Below are positions 8,648 through 16,875 of a stretch of DNA of 41,767 bases, piece by piece. Origin of the DNA: Bacteroidales bacterium (lineage in GTDB: Bacteria; Bacteroidota; Bacteroidia; Bacteroidales; UBA10428); assembly GCA_016926205.1 (NCBI GenBank), contig JAFGPB010000041.1:1-41767 (forward strand). The letters are read 5' to 3'. Position 1 is the first letter of the stretch, and the number at the start of each line of letters is the position of its first letter. A program made the translations under genes and the position numbers. The notes under the pieces were generated by a model. It searched no databases. It saw nothing but the letters and a program-made list of their open reading frames with translations, and had not been told where the DNA came from.

Positions 8648-9517
8648 TCAGACAATATCTTCCAGCAATTCGTCACTCAGACTGCCATGTGCAATTTCCC
8701 TGACTTCGCCGGTCATTTTTATGTTCCATTGATCATCAATCCGGATTTTCAGATCGCCTCCTTTCATTTTTATGACAACGTCCTTTCCGGTCCGTTTTGT
8801 TTTGGCCATGATACATGCCACGGCGCATGAAGAACTGCCCGAGGCCAGGGTATAGCCTGCACCTCTTTCCCAGATCAGGATCTCGGCCTCACCAGATGAT
8901 ACCGGTCGGGCAAACTGCACGTTGATCCTTTTCGGGAATACAATATGATTCTCAATAAGGGGTCCGTATTTCAGGATCTCATCTACATCCAGATGATCCC
9001 TGAGGATCACACAATGCGGATTGCCGACGGAAACACAGTTTATCCTGAATTCCCGGTCACCTGCAATCAAAATCTCATCGATACATTCGTGGGTTCCCAG
9101 ATTGACAGGTATTTTGGAAGGCTCAAAAACAGCCCGGCCCATATCGACACGGATGATCCTGGCCTTGTTGTTTGTTGTTTCAAGAATGTTTGCACGTGCA
9201 ATTCCTCCTTTGGTTTCAATGGTAAATTCCCTGGCCTTGGTAAATTCGTGATCATACAGGAATTTGCAGAAAATACGCAAACCATTGCCGCTTTTTTCTG
9301 CTTCCGATCCGTCGGGATTGAAAATCCGGAGTCCGAAATCGGCTTTACTGGTATCTGTTTTCAACAGGATCCCGTCGGATCCGATTCCGAAATGAACATC
9401 GCATATCCGTTTCACAACTGAGGTTGTCAGTTTAAACTCCATATGGTTTTGGTCGAGCACAATATAATCATTGCCCAGTCCGTGTGATTTAACAAAAAAG
9501 TTCTTTTCCATTTTCAA
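8648..9517 (-). CDS. dapF: Diaminopimelate epimerase-like protein with Ser/Ser active site
   Basis: A 289-residue protein with the DapF layout: HGLGNDY (12-18), HFGIGSDG, FNPDGSEAEKSGNGLR, VSVGNPHC (162-169) and ERGAGYTLASGSSSCA (217-232). In characterised DapF enzymes two cysteines act as the acid/base pair that interconverts LL- and meso-diaminopimelate. Here both positions are serine: Ser76 (AGC codon at 9290-9292) and Ser226 (TCG codon at 8840-8842). Cys231 lies nearby but five residues late. The gene is divergent from dapL, which makes the substrate of DapF, and this favours a role in lysine/peptidoglycan precursor synthesis. The missing cysteines leave open a different reaction or a changed mechanism. 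Family assignment is confident; activity is not. Confidence 0.85.
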   Translation of the reverse strand: MKMEKNFFVKSHGLGNDYIVLDQNHMEFKLTTSVVKRICDVHFGIGSDGILLKTDTSKADFGLRIFNPDGSEAEKSGNGLRIFCKFLYDHEFTKAREFTIETKGGIARANILETTNNKARIIRVDMGRAVFEPSKIPVNLGTHECIDEILIAGDREFRINCVSVGNPHCVILRDHLDVDEILKYGPLIENHIVFPKRINVQFARPVSSGEAEILIWERGAGYTLASGSSSCAVACIMAKTKRTGKDVVIKMKGGDLKIRIDDQWNIKMTGEVREIAHGSLSDELLEDIV

Positions 9518-9673
9518 TAAACCTTATCAGCGATAGATTAATCTGGATTCAGATAAAACGTAAAAATCAATTTATTAAGGTTTAAAGATATCATAAAAAA
9601 GTTATTTACTACAGTATGGGTACAGGTGTGCATGGGCATGGATATTTTTTTGAACTGTTGAGCATGGATTTGG

Positions 9674-9697
9674 TTGTGATTCTGATTGTGATTCTGA
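9674..9697. repeat. Perfect 12-bp tandem repeat
   Basis: TTGTGATTCTGA occurs twice head to tail in the dapF-dapL intergenic region, about 60 nt upstream of the putative dapL -7 box. It may be a regulator site or a chance duplication. Confidence 0.6.
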
Positions 9698-9755
9698 AAG
9701 ATGGCTTAGGATTATTTTCTTAATCCCGAAAGGGAAAGTATTTTACAGGGTTCAT

Positions 9756-9763
9756 TATCTTTG
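9756..9763 (+). promoter_or_regulatory. Putative dapL promoter -7 box
   Basis: TATCTTTG is an exact match to the Bacteroidota TAnnTTTG -7 element, 23 nt before the dapL ATG. A good TTTG -33 element is not visible at the expected distance, so the match rests on one box. Confidence 0.5.
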
Positions 9764-9786
9764 CGGCGAATTCAAATTTGTGGGTT

Positions 9787-11019
9787 ATGGCACATTTAAA
9801 TTCAAATTATTTAAAATTGCAGTCGGGTTATCTGTTCCCGGAGATCGGAAGAAGGGTCAGTGAATATGCAAATACACATCCCGGAACAGATATCATCCGG
9901 ATGGGAATCGGCGACGTTACAAGGCCTCTGGCTCCCAGCGTGATCAAAGCATTTCATGAGGGTGTTGAAGAGATGGCTGATGTCCGTACCTTCAGGGGAT
10001 ACGGACCGGAACAGGGATATGAGTTTCTGAGGGAACTCATCAGCAAAAATGAATATGAAACAAGAAACGTTCACGTGGATCTTGATGAAATCTTCATATC
10101 AGACGGTTCAAAATGTGATACGGGTAACATTCAGGAGATTTTCGGCACCGATAACCGGATTGCCATACCGGATCCGGTTTATCCGGTTTATGTCGATTCA
10201 ACGGTGATGGCAGGGAGGACCGGATACATACAAGAAAATGGTTATTTTGAAGGGATCAAATATCTTCCGTGCACTGAGTCCGGAGGATTTATCCCTGAAA
10301 TCCCGGATGAAAAAGCAGATATCATTTACCTGTGTTTCCCCAACAATCCGACAGGTACTGTGGCAACCCGTTCTCAACTGAAAAGATGGGTGGATTATGC
10401 GCTGGAAAGAAAATCAATCATTCTTTTTGATGCAGCGTATGAGGCTTTTATCACAGAAATGGATATTCCGCATTCCATATACGAAATTGAGGGGGCAAGG
10501 AATGTCGCCATTGAATTCAGAAGTTTTTCAAAGAAGGCCGGCTTCACAGGAACGAGATGTGCTTTTACGGTCATTCCCAAAGAACTGAAGGCCTTTAACG
10601 ACAGAGGCGAGCCGTTGGCTTTGCATCCACTCTGGTACAGAAGGCATACCACAAAATTCAACGGGGTTTCTTATCCGGTGCAAAAAGCAGCCGCAGCAGT
10701 TTATTCAGAGAAGGGGAAAAAGGAGGTTCAGCAGGTGATTGATTATTATATGGAGAATGCGGCTATTTTGAGAGAAAATCTGCTGGAAACAGGGTATAAG
10801 GTATATGGAGGCATAAATGCCCCGTACGTCTGGTTTAAAGCCGGTGATCACATCAAATCCTGGGACCTTTTTGATAAATTGTTGCATGAAGCCAACGTAG
10901 TGGGTACTCCGGGTTCCGGTTTCGGTCCCTCGGGTGAAGGTTTCTTCAGGTTCTCTGCTTTTGCTGACCGTGATCACGTCATTGAAGCAATGAAAAGGAT
11001 CAGAAAAGTGAAGATCTGA
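9787..11019 (+). CDS. dapL: LL-diaminopimelate aminotransferase
   Basis: About 410 residues from the ATG at 9787; the frame can be extended to a TTG at 9778, but the ATG fits the family start ([17 protein letters not shown]). It is a fold-type I PLP enzyme with the DapL signature [14 protein letters not shown], the [10 protein letters not shown] segment, FPNNPTGT, and the PLP lysine region [14 protein letters not shown]. It converts tetrahydrodipicolinate plus glutamate directly to LL-diaminopimelate, bypassing the succinylated or acetylated intermediates. The product is the substrate of DapF, encoded divergently. It is cytosolic. Confidence 0.93.
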   Translation: MAHLNSNYLKLQSGYLFPEIGRRVSEYANTHPGTDIIRMGIGDVTRPLAPSVIKAFHEGVEEMADVRTFRGYGPEQGYEFLRELISKNEYETRNVHVDLDEIFISDGSKCDTGNIQEIFGTDNRIAIPDPVYPVYVDSTVMAGRTGYIQENGYFEGIKYLPCTESGGFIPEIPDEKADIIYLCFPNNPTGTVATRSQLKRWVDYALERKSIILFDAAYEAFITEMDIPHSIYEIEGARNVAIEFRSFSKKAGFTGTRCAFTVIPKELKAFNDRGEPLALHPLWYRRHTTKFNGVSYPVQKAAAAVYSEKGKKEVQQVIDYYMENAAILRENLLETGYKVYGGINAPYVWFKAGDHIKSWDLFDKLLHEANVVGTPGSGFGPSGEGFFRFSAFADRDHVIEAMKRIRKVKI

Positions 11020-11024
11020 TCCTT
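10995..11024 (+). other. 9-bp inverted repeat across the dapL stop
   Basis: AAGGATCAG (10995-11003) and CTGATCCTT (11016-11024) are perfectly complementary with a 12-nt loop and straddle the dapL stop codon. No T-run follows, so it is not a standard intrinsic terminator, but it could fold at the mRNA 3' end. Confidence 0.35.
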
Positions 11025-11198
11025 GTGCAAATGCTGAATCTGTTAAATGGTCAGGATCGTATTGATTCAGGATGCTGTTGTTGGACCAAAAAGCATGCGG
11101 ATAAAATAACGAATCTGGCAGAATAAGAACAGTTCCATGCAATTGGGATATAAGTATAATGCTGACAGATGAATTAAATCATGTAATACCAATTGAAA

Positions 11199-13283
11199 AT
11201 GAAAAGGAGATCATTATTGCGGATCATGAGCACAAATAAATATATGATAATGACAGCGATTATTGGTTTTGGAGTAATATCGGGATGCGGGAGTGACAGA
11301 TCTTCGGAAGCATCATCATCTGAAGATTTTGATTTTTTTGTAGAGCAGTTTGCAGACCTGAAAATCATGAGATACAAGGTACCCGGTTTTGAGGACTTAA
11401 GTCTGAATCAGAAAAGGCTGGTCTATTATTTAAGTCAGGCTGCACTTTGTGGCAGGGATATTATTTATGACCAGAACGGAAAATACAACCTTGCGATCAG
11501 AAGGACGCTCGAAACCATATACGGAAGTTATGCGGGCGATCGCGACACTGATGAATTCAGGGATTTTGAGACCTACACCAAAAGGGTGTGGTTTTCTAAC
11601 GGTATCTACCACCATTACTCATCAGATAAGTTCAAACCGGAATTCTCCAGGGAATATTTCATAGAACTTGTTCATCAGTCGGATTCAAGTGCGCTTCCGC
11701 TCAGGGAAGGAGAAACTGCCGGTGAATTTCTGGAGGAGATCATTCCGGTGATGTTTAATCCTCATGTATTGCCGAAAAAAGTATTTTCAGATACAGGGAA
11801 AGATATTGTCGCCAATTCGGCAGTGAACTTTTATGAAGATGTAACAGAACAGGAGGCATTAAATTTTTATGACCGTATGAAGATTCCGGGTGATACAACA
11901 CCCGTTTCATACGGATTGAATTCCAGACTGGTAAAGGAGAACGGGAAGCTGAAGGAAGAAGTCTACAGATTGGGGGGCCTTTATGATGAAGCCATTTCGC
12001 AGATCATACATTGGCTTGAAAAAGCCTCCCAAGTTGCAGAAAATGAAAAACAACAGGCAGTAATCGATAAGCTGGCAGAATATTATATTACCGGTGACCT
12101 GAAAACGTTCGATGAATACAGCGTACTCTGGGTAAATGATCTGGATTCGAGGATTGACTTTGTAAACGGTTTTATTGAAACCTATGAGGATCCGCTCGGA
12201 ATGAAAGCCACATGGGAAGCCCTGGTCAATTTTAAAGATCTGCAAGCAACAAGAAGAACAGAAATAATCAGTGCAAATGCCCAGTGGTTTGAGGATCATT
12301 CACCAATAGATGAAAGGTTTAAGAAGAATGAAGTGAAGGGTGTTACGGCCAAGGTTATTACTGTTGCCATACTTGGGGGAGATTGTTATCCGGCAACTCC
12401 GATAGGCATCAATCTGCCGAATGCCGACTGGATCAGAAAGCATCACGGTTCCAAATCAGTCACCATCGAAAACATTACTTACGCAAACGATCAGGTTAAC
12501 CTGGAAAGCGGATTCCTCGATGAGTTTGCATCGGGTCAGGAGGAGATTGAACTGGTCAGAAGATACGGATATCAGGCCGATAATCTTCAGGTCGACCTTC
12601 ATGAATGTCTGGGACACGGTTCAGGGCAATTGTTGCCGGGGACGAGTCCGGATGCCCTGAAAAACTATGCCTCACCACTGGAGGAAGTAAGGGCAGACCT
12701 GTTCTCGTTGTATTTCATTGCCGATATTAAAATGTTGGAGCTGGGACTGCTCCCGGATTATGATGCTGTTAAGGCAAAATATCTGGCTTATATCCGGAAC
12801 GGTTTGATGACACAACTGGTGCGGATCGAAGATGGCAAAGACATTGAGCAGGCTCATATGCGTTGTCGTCAGATCATTTCACGTTGGGCATATGAACAAG
12901 GTAAAGATGACAATGTTATTGAAGAATTCAAACGGGACGGAAAGACCTACTACCGGATCAATGATTTTGAAAAACTCAGGAACTTGTTCGGAGAACTTCT
13001 TGCTGAGGTTCAGCGCATCAAATCAGAGGGGGATTACGATGCGGGCAAAGCGTTGGTTGAAACCTACTACGGTATACGGTTTGACCGTGATCTGCACAAA
13101 GAAGTGCTCGCACGCTATGAGAAACTGAACCTTGCGCCTTATGGAGGTTTCCTCAATCCAAATTATGAACTGATTGAGGAAAACGGTGAGATTACAGACA
13201 TCCGTATCAATTACAGTGGTTCATATAGCGACCAGATGATGTATTATTCTGAGAATTACTCATTTTTGCCGACGTGGAATTAA
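11199..13283 (+). CDS. Dipeptidyl peptidase III family (M49) lipoprotein
   Basis: About 694 residues. The zinc-peptidase signature HECLGH (about 468-473) is the M49 HExxGH motif, and the second motif EEVRAD (about 495-500) supplies the third zinc ligand in place of EECRAE. M49 enzymes remove dipeptides from the N-terminus of oligopeptides. The N-terminus has a hydrophobic segment ending in a lipobox-like ISGC (Cys about residue 30), so it should be an exported lipoprotein. Start choice is uncertain: ATG at 11199, or ATG at 11226, which gives a more usual signal peptide. The distance from dapL is 180 nt, so it may have its own promoter. Length and motifs fit bacterial DPP III of Bacteroidota. 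Confidence 0.9.
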   Translation: MKRRSLLRIMSTNKYMIMTAIIGFGVISGCGSDRSSEASSSEDFDFFVEQFADLKIMRYKVPGFEDLSLNQKRLVYYLSQAALCGRDIIYDQNGKYNLAIRRTLETIYGSYAGDRDTDEFRDFETYTKRVWFSNGIYHHYSSDKFKPEFSREYFIELVHQSDSSALPLREGETAGEFLEEIIPVMFNPHVLPKKVFSDTGKDIVANSAVNFYEDVTEQEALNFYDRMKIPGDTTPVSYGLNSRLVKENGKLKEEVYRLGGLYDEAISQIIHWLEKASQVAENEKQQAVIDKLAEYYITGDLKTFDEYSVLWVNDLDSRIDFVNGFIETYEDPLGMKATWEALVNFKDLQATRRTEIISANAQWFEDHSPIDERFKKNEVKGVTAKVITVAILGGDCYPATPIGINLPNADWIRKHHGSKSVTIENITYANDQVNLESGFLDEFASGQEEIELVRRYGYQADNLQVDLHECLGHGSGQLLPGTSPDALKNYASPLEEVRADLFSLYFIADIKMLELGLLPDYDAVKAKYLAYIRNGLMTQLVRIEDGKDIEQAHMRCRQIISRWAYEQGKDDNVIEEFKRDGKTYYRINDFEKLRNLFGELLAEVQRIKSEGDYDAGKALVETYYGIRFDRDLHKEVLARYEKLNLAPYGGFLNPNYELIEENGEITDIRINYSGSYSDQMMYYSENYSFLPTWN

Positions 13284-13351
13284 GCAATTCCATAAGAAAC
13301 AGGGGGAAGGGATAACATTATTTATCAGGCAGTTCGCTTATTACCCTATCA

Positions 13352-13918
13352 TTAAGGCGACCTGACAATCTTAACTTCTCCGTTCAGCTCCAGTTTTATG
13401 ATCCCCGACGGCCGGCCGGCAGATTTTTCCTGTTGCCTCCATTGAACGACATAATCGACGGATTCTAAAATCATCGTTTCGATGTTGCTGAAATTCGATG
13501 GCCATGATGAGCCACTGATATTCGCAGAGGTTGAAACTATTGGTTTTCCAAATTCACTGATCAGGGCTTTACAGAATTTGTCCCGTACAATCCGAATCCC
13601 AACCGATCCATCCTCTGCAACCAGGTTCCGAGCAATGTTTTGTGCCCCCGGATAAACAATAGTCAGGGGTTTATCCGCAACACGGATAAGTTCAGGGGCT
13701 ATATCGGGAATACTGTTCACATACCTGGAAAGTTTCGCTTCAGAATCGATCAATATGATCATGCTTTTTGCATCCTTTCTTTTCTTGACAGTATAGATTT
13801 TTTCCACAGCGTTTTCATTTGTGGCATCGCATCCGATTCCCCAGATTGTGTCGGTTGGATACAGGATGATTCCTCCTTTAATAAGTACACCAAGTGCATT
13901 GTTCAGGTCATCAAGCAT
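13352..13918 (-). CDS. Threonylcarbamoyl-AMP synthase family (YrdC/Sua5)
   Basis: About 188 residues from the ATG at 13918; the frame extends to 13999, but that part overlaps the upstream gene and is not YrdC-like. Family features are GGIILYPTDTIWGIGCDA (17-34), the KRKDAKSMIILI segment, and SVGIRIVRDKFC followed by PIVSTSANISG. The enzyme uses threonine, bicarbonate and ATP to make threonylcarbamoyl-AMP for t6A37 modification of ANN-decoding tRNAs. The start overlaps the end of the glycosyltransferase gene by 8 nt, indicating coupled translation. Confidence 0.9.
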   Translation of the reverse strand: MLDDLNNALGVLIKGGIILYPTDTIWGIGCDATNENAVEKIYTVKKRKDAKSMIILIDSEAKLSRYVNSIPDIAPELIRVADKPLTIVYPGAQNIARNLVAEDGSVGIRIVRDKFCKALISEFGKPIVSTSANISGSSWPSNFSNIETMILESVDYVVQWRQQEKSAGRPSGIIKLELNGEVKIVRSP

Positions 13919-15038
13919 TATCCACCACTTGTTGATATACGTTAATGATGTTTGAACTGACTTTCTCCTCATCAAATTTTCTCGCATGCCGGTATCCATC
14001 CTTTATCATCGTTTCTTTGAGGCGTTTATCGGACAGGACCTTCTTGATTGCAGCAGCCATTTCATCCACATTGTTGGGATCGACATATAAGGTTGATGGT
14101 CCGCCTGCTTCAGCAAAACACCCCCCCTTGGATGTAATGACAGGTACTTTGGAATAAAGTGCTTCAAGAATAGGAATTCCGAAACCTTCAAAAATGGAAG
14201 GGTAAACAAATAAATCAGCCAGCTGGTAAATACCCGGGAGATCCTGATTCTGGACAGCATCACAGAAAATGACGTTAATCAGACCGTGCATTTCAATAAA
14301 CTCAATGATCCGGTTCAGATAACGGGTGTGCTTGCCAATCACGACAAGGGGAATATCTATCTTACTATAATACAATGCCTTTATCAGAGTCAGCAGATTC
14401 TTGCGTTCTTCAATTGTCCCGACATACAATATGAATGATTTGGGCAACAAATATTTCAATCGCAGGATTTCCTTTTCAACCTGAGGAAGATCCCGGCTGA
14501 ACATAGGATTGCATCCCTGATAAACGACATCAATTTTTTCCTCGTTGACATCGAAAAAATCCATAATATCCATCGCAGTCTGTTTGCTGACAGCAATAAT
14601 TCTGTTTGATGTTGCGCAAGCATAACGAATCTTGTGTTCATAAACACTCCGGTCAATTGCCCTGTAAAGATGCGGCAGTCTTAAGAATATCAGGTCATGT
14701 ATGGTAACCAGAGATTTAATCTTGTTCATGGGAAAGTTGTATGGGATTTCATGGGTCAGTCCGTGAAAGATATCAATGCGGTCCATGTTCAGTTGGCGTG
14801 ATAAAGAAAATGAACGCCAGTATGATCTGAAGATTCTGTGGAACAGTTTTTTTGGCGCTTTTATTGAAAATTGATCCGGCTGAGGTTCAAACAGACCAAA
14901 ATCGATACCTGGCGTATACAGAAAGTACTCATTTTCCGGATAGTTTTTGGCAAGACCATGCAAAAGGTTTCTGCTATAACTTCCCAGTCCACTCTTGTTA
15001 AAAAATGCCTGTTTTGCATCATAACCAATACGCATCAT
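13911..15038 (-). CDS. GT4-type glycosyltransferase
   Basis: About 375 residues with a GT-B fold. The N-terminal domain has RIGYDAKQAFFNKSGLGSYSRNL (2-24), and the C-terminal donor-binding domain has ILYVGTIEERKN, then PSIFEGFGIPILEALYS, the E-x7-E motif of GT4 retaining glycosyltransferases. An alternative upstream ATG at 15059 would overlap recJ by 11 nt. I prefer 15038, which has AGGAAA at good spacing. The acceptor is unknown; envelope polysaccharide or glycolipid is typical. It sits between recJ and the YrdC gene in a tight operon. Confidence 0.85.
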   Translation of the reverse strand: MMRIGYDAKQAFFNKSGLGSYSRNLLHGLAKNYPENEYFLYTPGIDFGLFEPQPDQFSIKAPKKLFHRIFRSYWRSFSLSRQLNMDRIDIFHGLTHEIPYNFPMNKIKSLVTIHDLIFLRLPHLYRAIDRSVYEHKIRYACATSNRIIAVSKQTAMDIMDFFDVNEEKIDVVYQGCNPMFSRDLPQVEKEILRLKYLLPKSFILYVGTIEERKNLLTLIKALYYSKIDIPLVVIGKHTRYLNRIIEFIEMHGLINVIFCDAVQNQDLPGIYQLADLFVYPSIFEGFGIPILEALYSKVPVITSKGGCFAEAGGPSTLYVDPNNVDEMAAAIKKVLSDKRLKETMIKDGYRHARKFDEEKVSSNIINVYQQVVDNA

Positions 15039-15048
15039 CTGTTTCCTG

Positions 15049-16764
15049 TTACCTGTCAAATTTTATGTCTTTTATGATCAGCTGAATGGTGGAATTTCCT
15101 CTGAACGTGTTCTCTTCCAGGGTATATGCAATATCAAAGGCTTTTCCGGTCTTGATCTGCGTCAGGCATGAACCCTGATTGAATGCAATGGCTTTATAGA
15201 CACTGAAAGGCTGTTCTTCCTGTATCAGACCCAGCTGCAAATGATCTTCTTCAGCACCTACCCGTCGGGCATAGCCATTGTCGGAAACATTCTCAGCAAA
15301 AAACACGGGATTTGTATTTTCCGGTCCAAATGGTTCAAACTGCTTAATGATTCTGAAGAGTGTTGGAGTGATATCTTTAAAATTCAGTTCCGTATCAATC
15401 TCAATCTGCGGTATAAGCTGATCCTGTGTAATTGAATTACTTACCACCTCATCAAAACGTTCACGGAACTTAGGCAAATTGTCAGTTTTCAGTGTCAGTC
15501 CCGCTGCATATTTATGTCCGCCATAGCTTTCCAAAAGGTCGGCACACTGACTTACTGCATCATACAGATCAAAGCCAGGTATTGAGCGTGCGGAACCTGT
15601 TGCAAGTCCGTTAGATTCCGTTAAAACCACGGTGGGTCGGTAAAAGATTTCGATCAGTCTTGAGGCCACAATTCCCACAACTCCCTTGTGCCAGCCAGGA
15701 TTAAAGAGGATCACGGAATATTTGTATTTGTGCGATACTGAAGATGCCTCCTGAATGGCTTCTTCCGTAATGGATTTATCAAGGTTGCGACGGGTCTGAT
15801 TGTGGAAATTTATTTTTTCGCAATGTAACATGGCTTCATCGGGATCCCGGGAGGTCAGCAATGCGACAGCCTGTTTTCCCGATTCAATCCTGCCCGCAGC
15901 ATTGATCCGGGGCCCTATCTTAAAAATGATATCGTCGACAGCAATTGTTTTCTCAGCCAGACCAGCAACCTTAATGATTGATTTTAGTCCAACGGAAGGA
16001 TTTTCATTGAGTTTTCTCAAACCGAAATACGTGAGAATCCTGTTCTCATCGATCATGGGAACTATGTCAGATGCTATACTGACCGCCAGCAGATCGAGAA
16101 AATCCGCAATCTCTTCGAAGGGTATGTGATTCACGTTGGAAAAAGCCTGCAGCATTTTAAATGCAACACCGCAGCCTGAAAGATATCTGAAAGGATATCC
16201 GGAATCCGGTCTTTCCGGGTCGAGCACAGCAACAGCATCGGGCAATACATCCCCGGGAGTATGATGATCACAGATAATAAAATCAATATCATGACTTTTG
16301 GCAAATGCAACTTTTTCGAGTGCTTTGATTCCGCAATCCAATGCAATAATCAGTGAAATGCCATGTTCTATTGCATATTCAACACCTTTTTGTGATACGC
16401 CATAACCTTCGGCATAACGTTCGGGAATATAATAGTCAATCAAATGATGGTACTTTTTCAGAAAAGTATATACCATCGCAACAGATGTAGTGCCGTCTAC
16501 ATCATAATCGCCGTATACGAGTATTTTTTGTTCCTTTTCCAGAGCGGTCGTCAGACGTTGGACAGCCTTATTCATATCCTTCATAAGAAAGGGATTATAA
16601 AGCTGTTTCAGATCAGGCCGGAAAAAAGCTTTCGCGTGCTCGAAGCTTTGAATTCCCCTCTGGACCAGTAGTGAAGATATTACGGGACTTACTGACAGTT
16701 CATCTGCCAATTTATTAACTGTGTCATTAAAGCCATTTTCCCTTATTTTCCAGGCCCGTATCAT
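15049..16764 (-). CDS. recJ: Single-stranded-DNA-specific exonuclease RecJ
   Basis: A 571-residue protein, the usual RecJ length. It carries the DHH phosphoesterase motifs: VYGDYDVDGTTS (motif I), the YIPERYAEGYG segment, ALDCGIKA, FIICDHHTPG (motif III, DHH) and LDPERPDSGYPFRYLSGCGVAFK. The C-terminal DHHA1 domain shows the GGHKYAAGL motif. RecJ degrades single-stranded DNA 5' to 3' in recombination and base-excision or mismatch repair. It is the first gene of the recJ-GT4-YrdC run. It is separated by 111 nt from the glucan synthase-phosphorylase gene upstream, which shows no clear terminator. Confidence 0.95.
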   Translation of the reverse strand: MIRAWKIRENGFNDTVNKLADELSVSPVISSLLVQRGIQSFEHAKAFFRPDLKQLYNPFLMKDMNKAVQRLTTALEKEQKILVYGDYDVDGTTSVAMVYTFLKKYHHLIDYYIPERYAEGYGVSQKGVEYAIEHGISLIIALDCGIKALEKVAFAKSHDIDFIICDHHTPGDVLPDAVAVLDPERPDSGYPFRYLSGCGVAFKMLQAFSNVNHIPFEEIADFLDLLAVSIASDIVPMIDENRILTYFGLRKLNENPSVGLKSIIKVAGLAEKTIAVDDIIFKIGPRINAAGRIESGKQAVALLTSRDPDEAMLHCEKINFHNQTRRNLDKSITEEAIQEASSVSHKYKYSVILFNPGWHKGVVGIVASRLIEIFYRPTVVLTESNGLATGSARSIPGFDLYDAVSQCADLLESYGGHKYAAGLTLKTDNLPKFRERFDEVVSNSITQDQLIPQIEIDTELNFKDITPTLFRIIKQFEPFGPENTNPVFFAENVSDNGYARRVGAEEDHLQLGLIQEEQPFSVYKAIAFNQGSCLTQIKTGKAFDIAYTLEENTFRGNSTIQLIIKDIKFDR

Positions 16765-16875
16765 TTATTGTGATGAATTTTTGCAGGGGAATATTTAGTT
16801 CCAACCTTATTATGTGTTTAAAAGTACTAAAATATGTTGCTTCAGGGTAAGCAATATGATAAAAATCTTTTCGGA

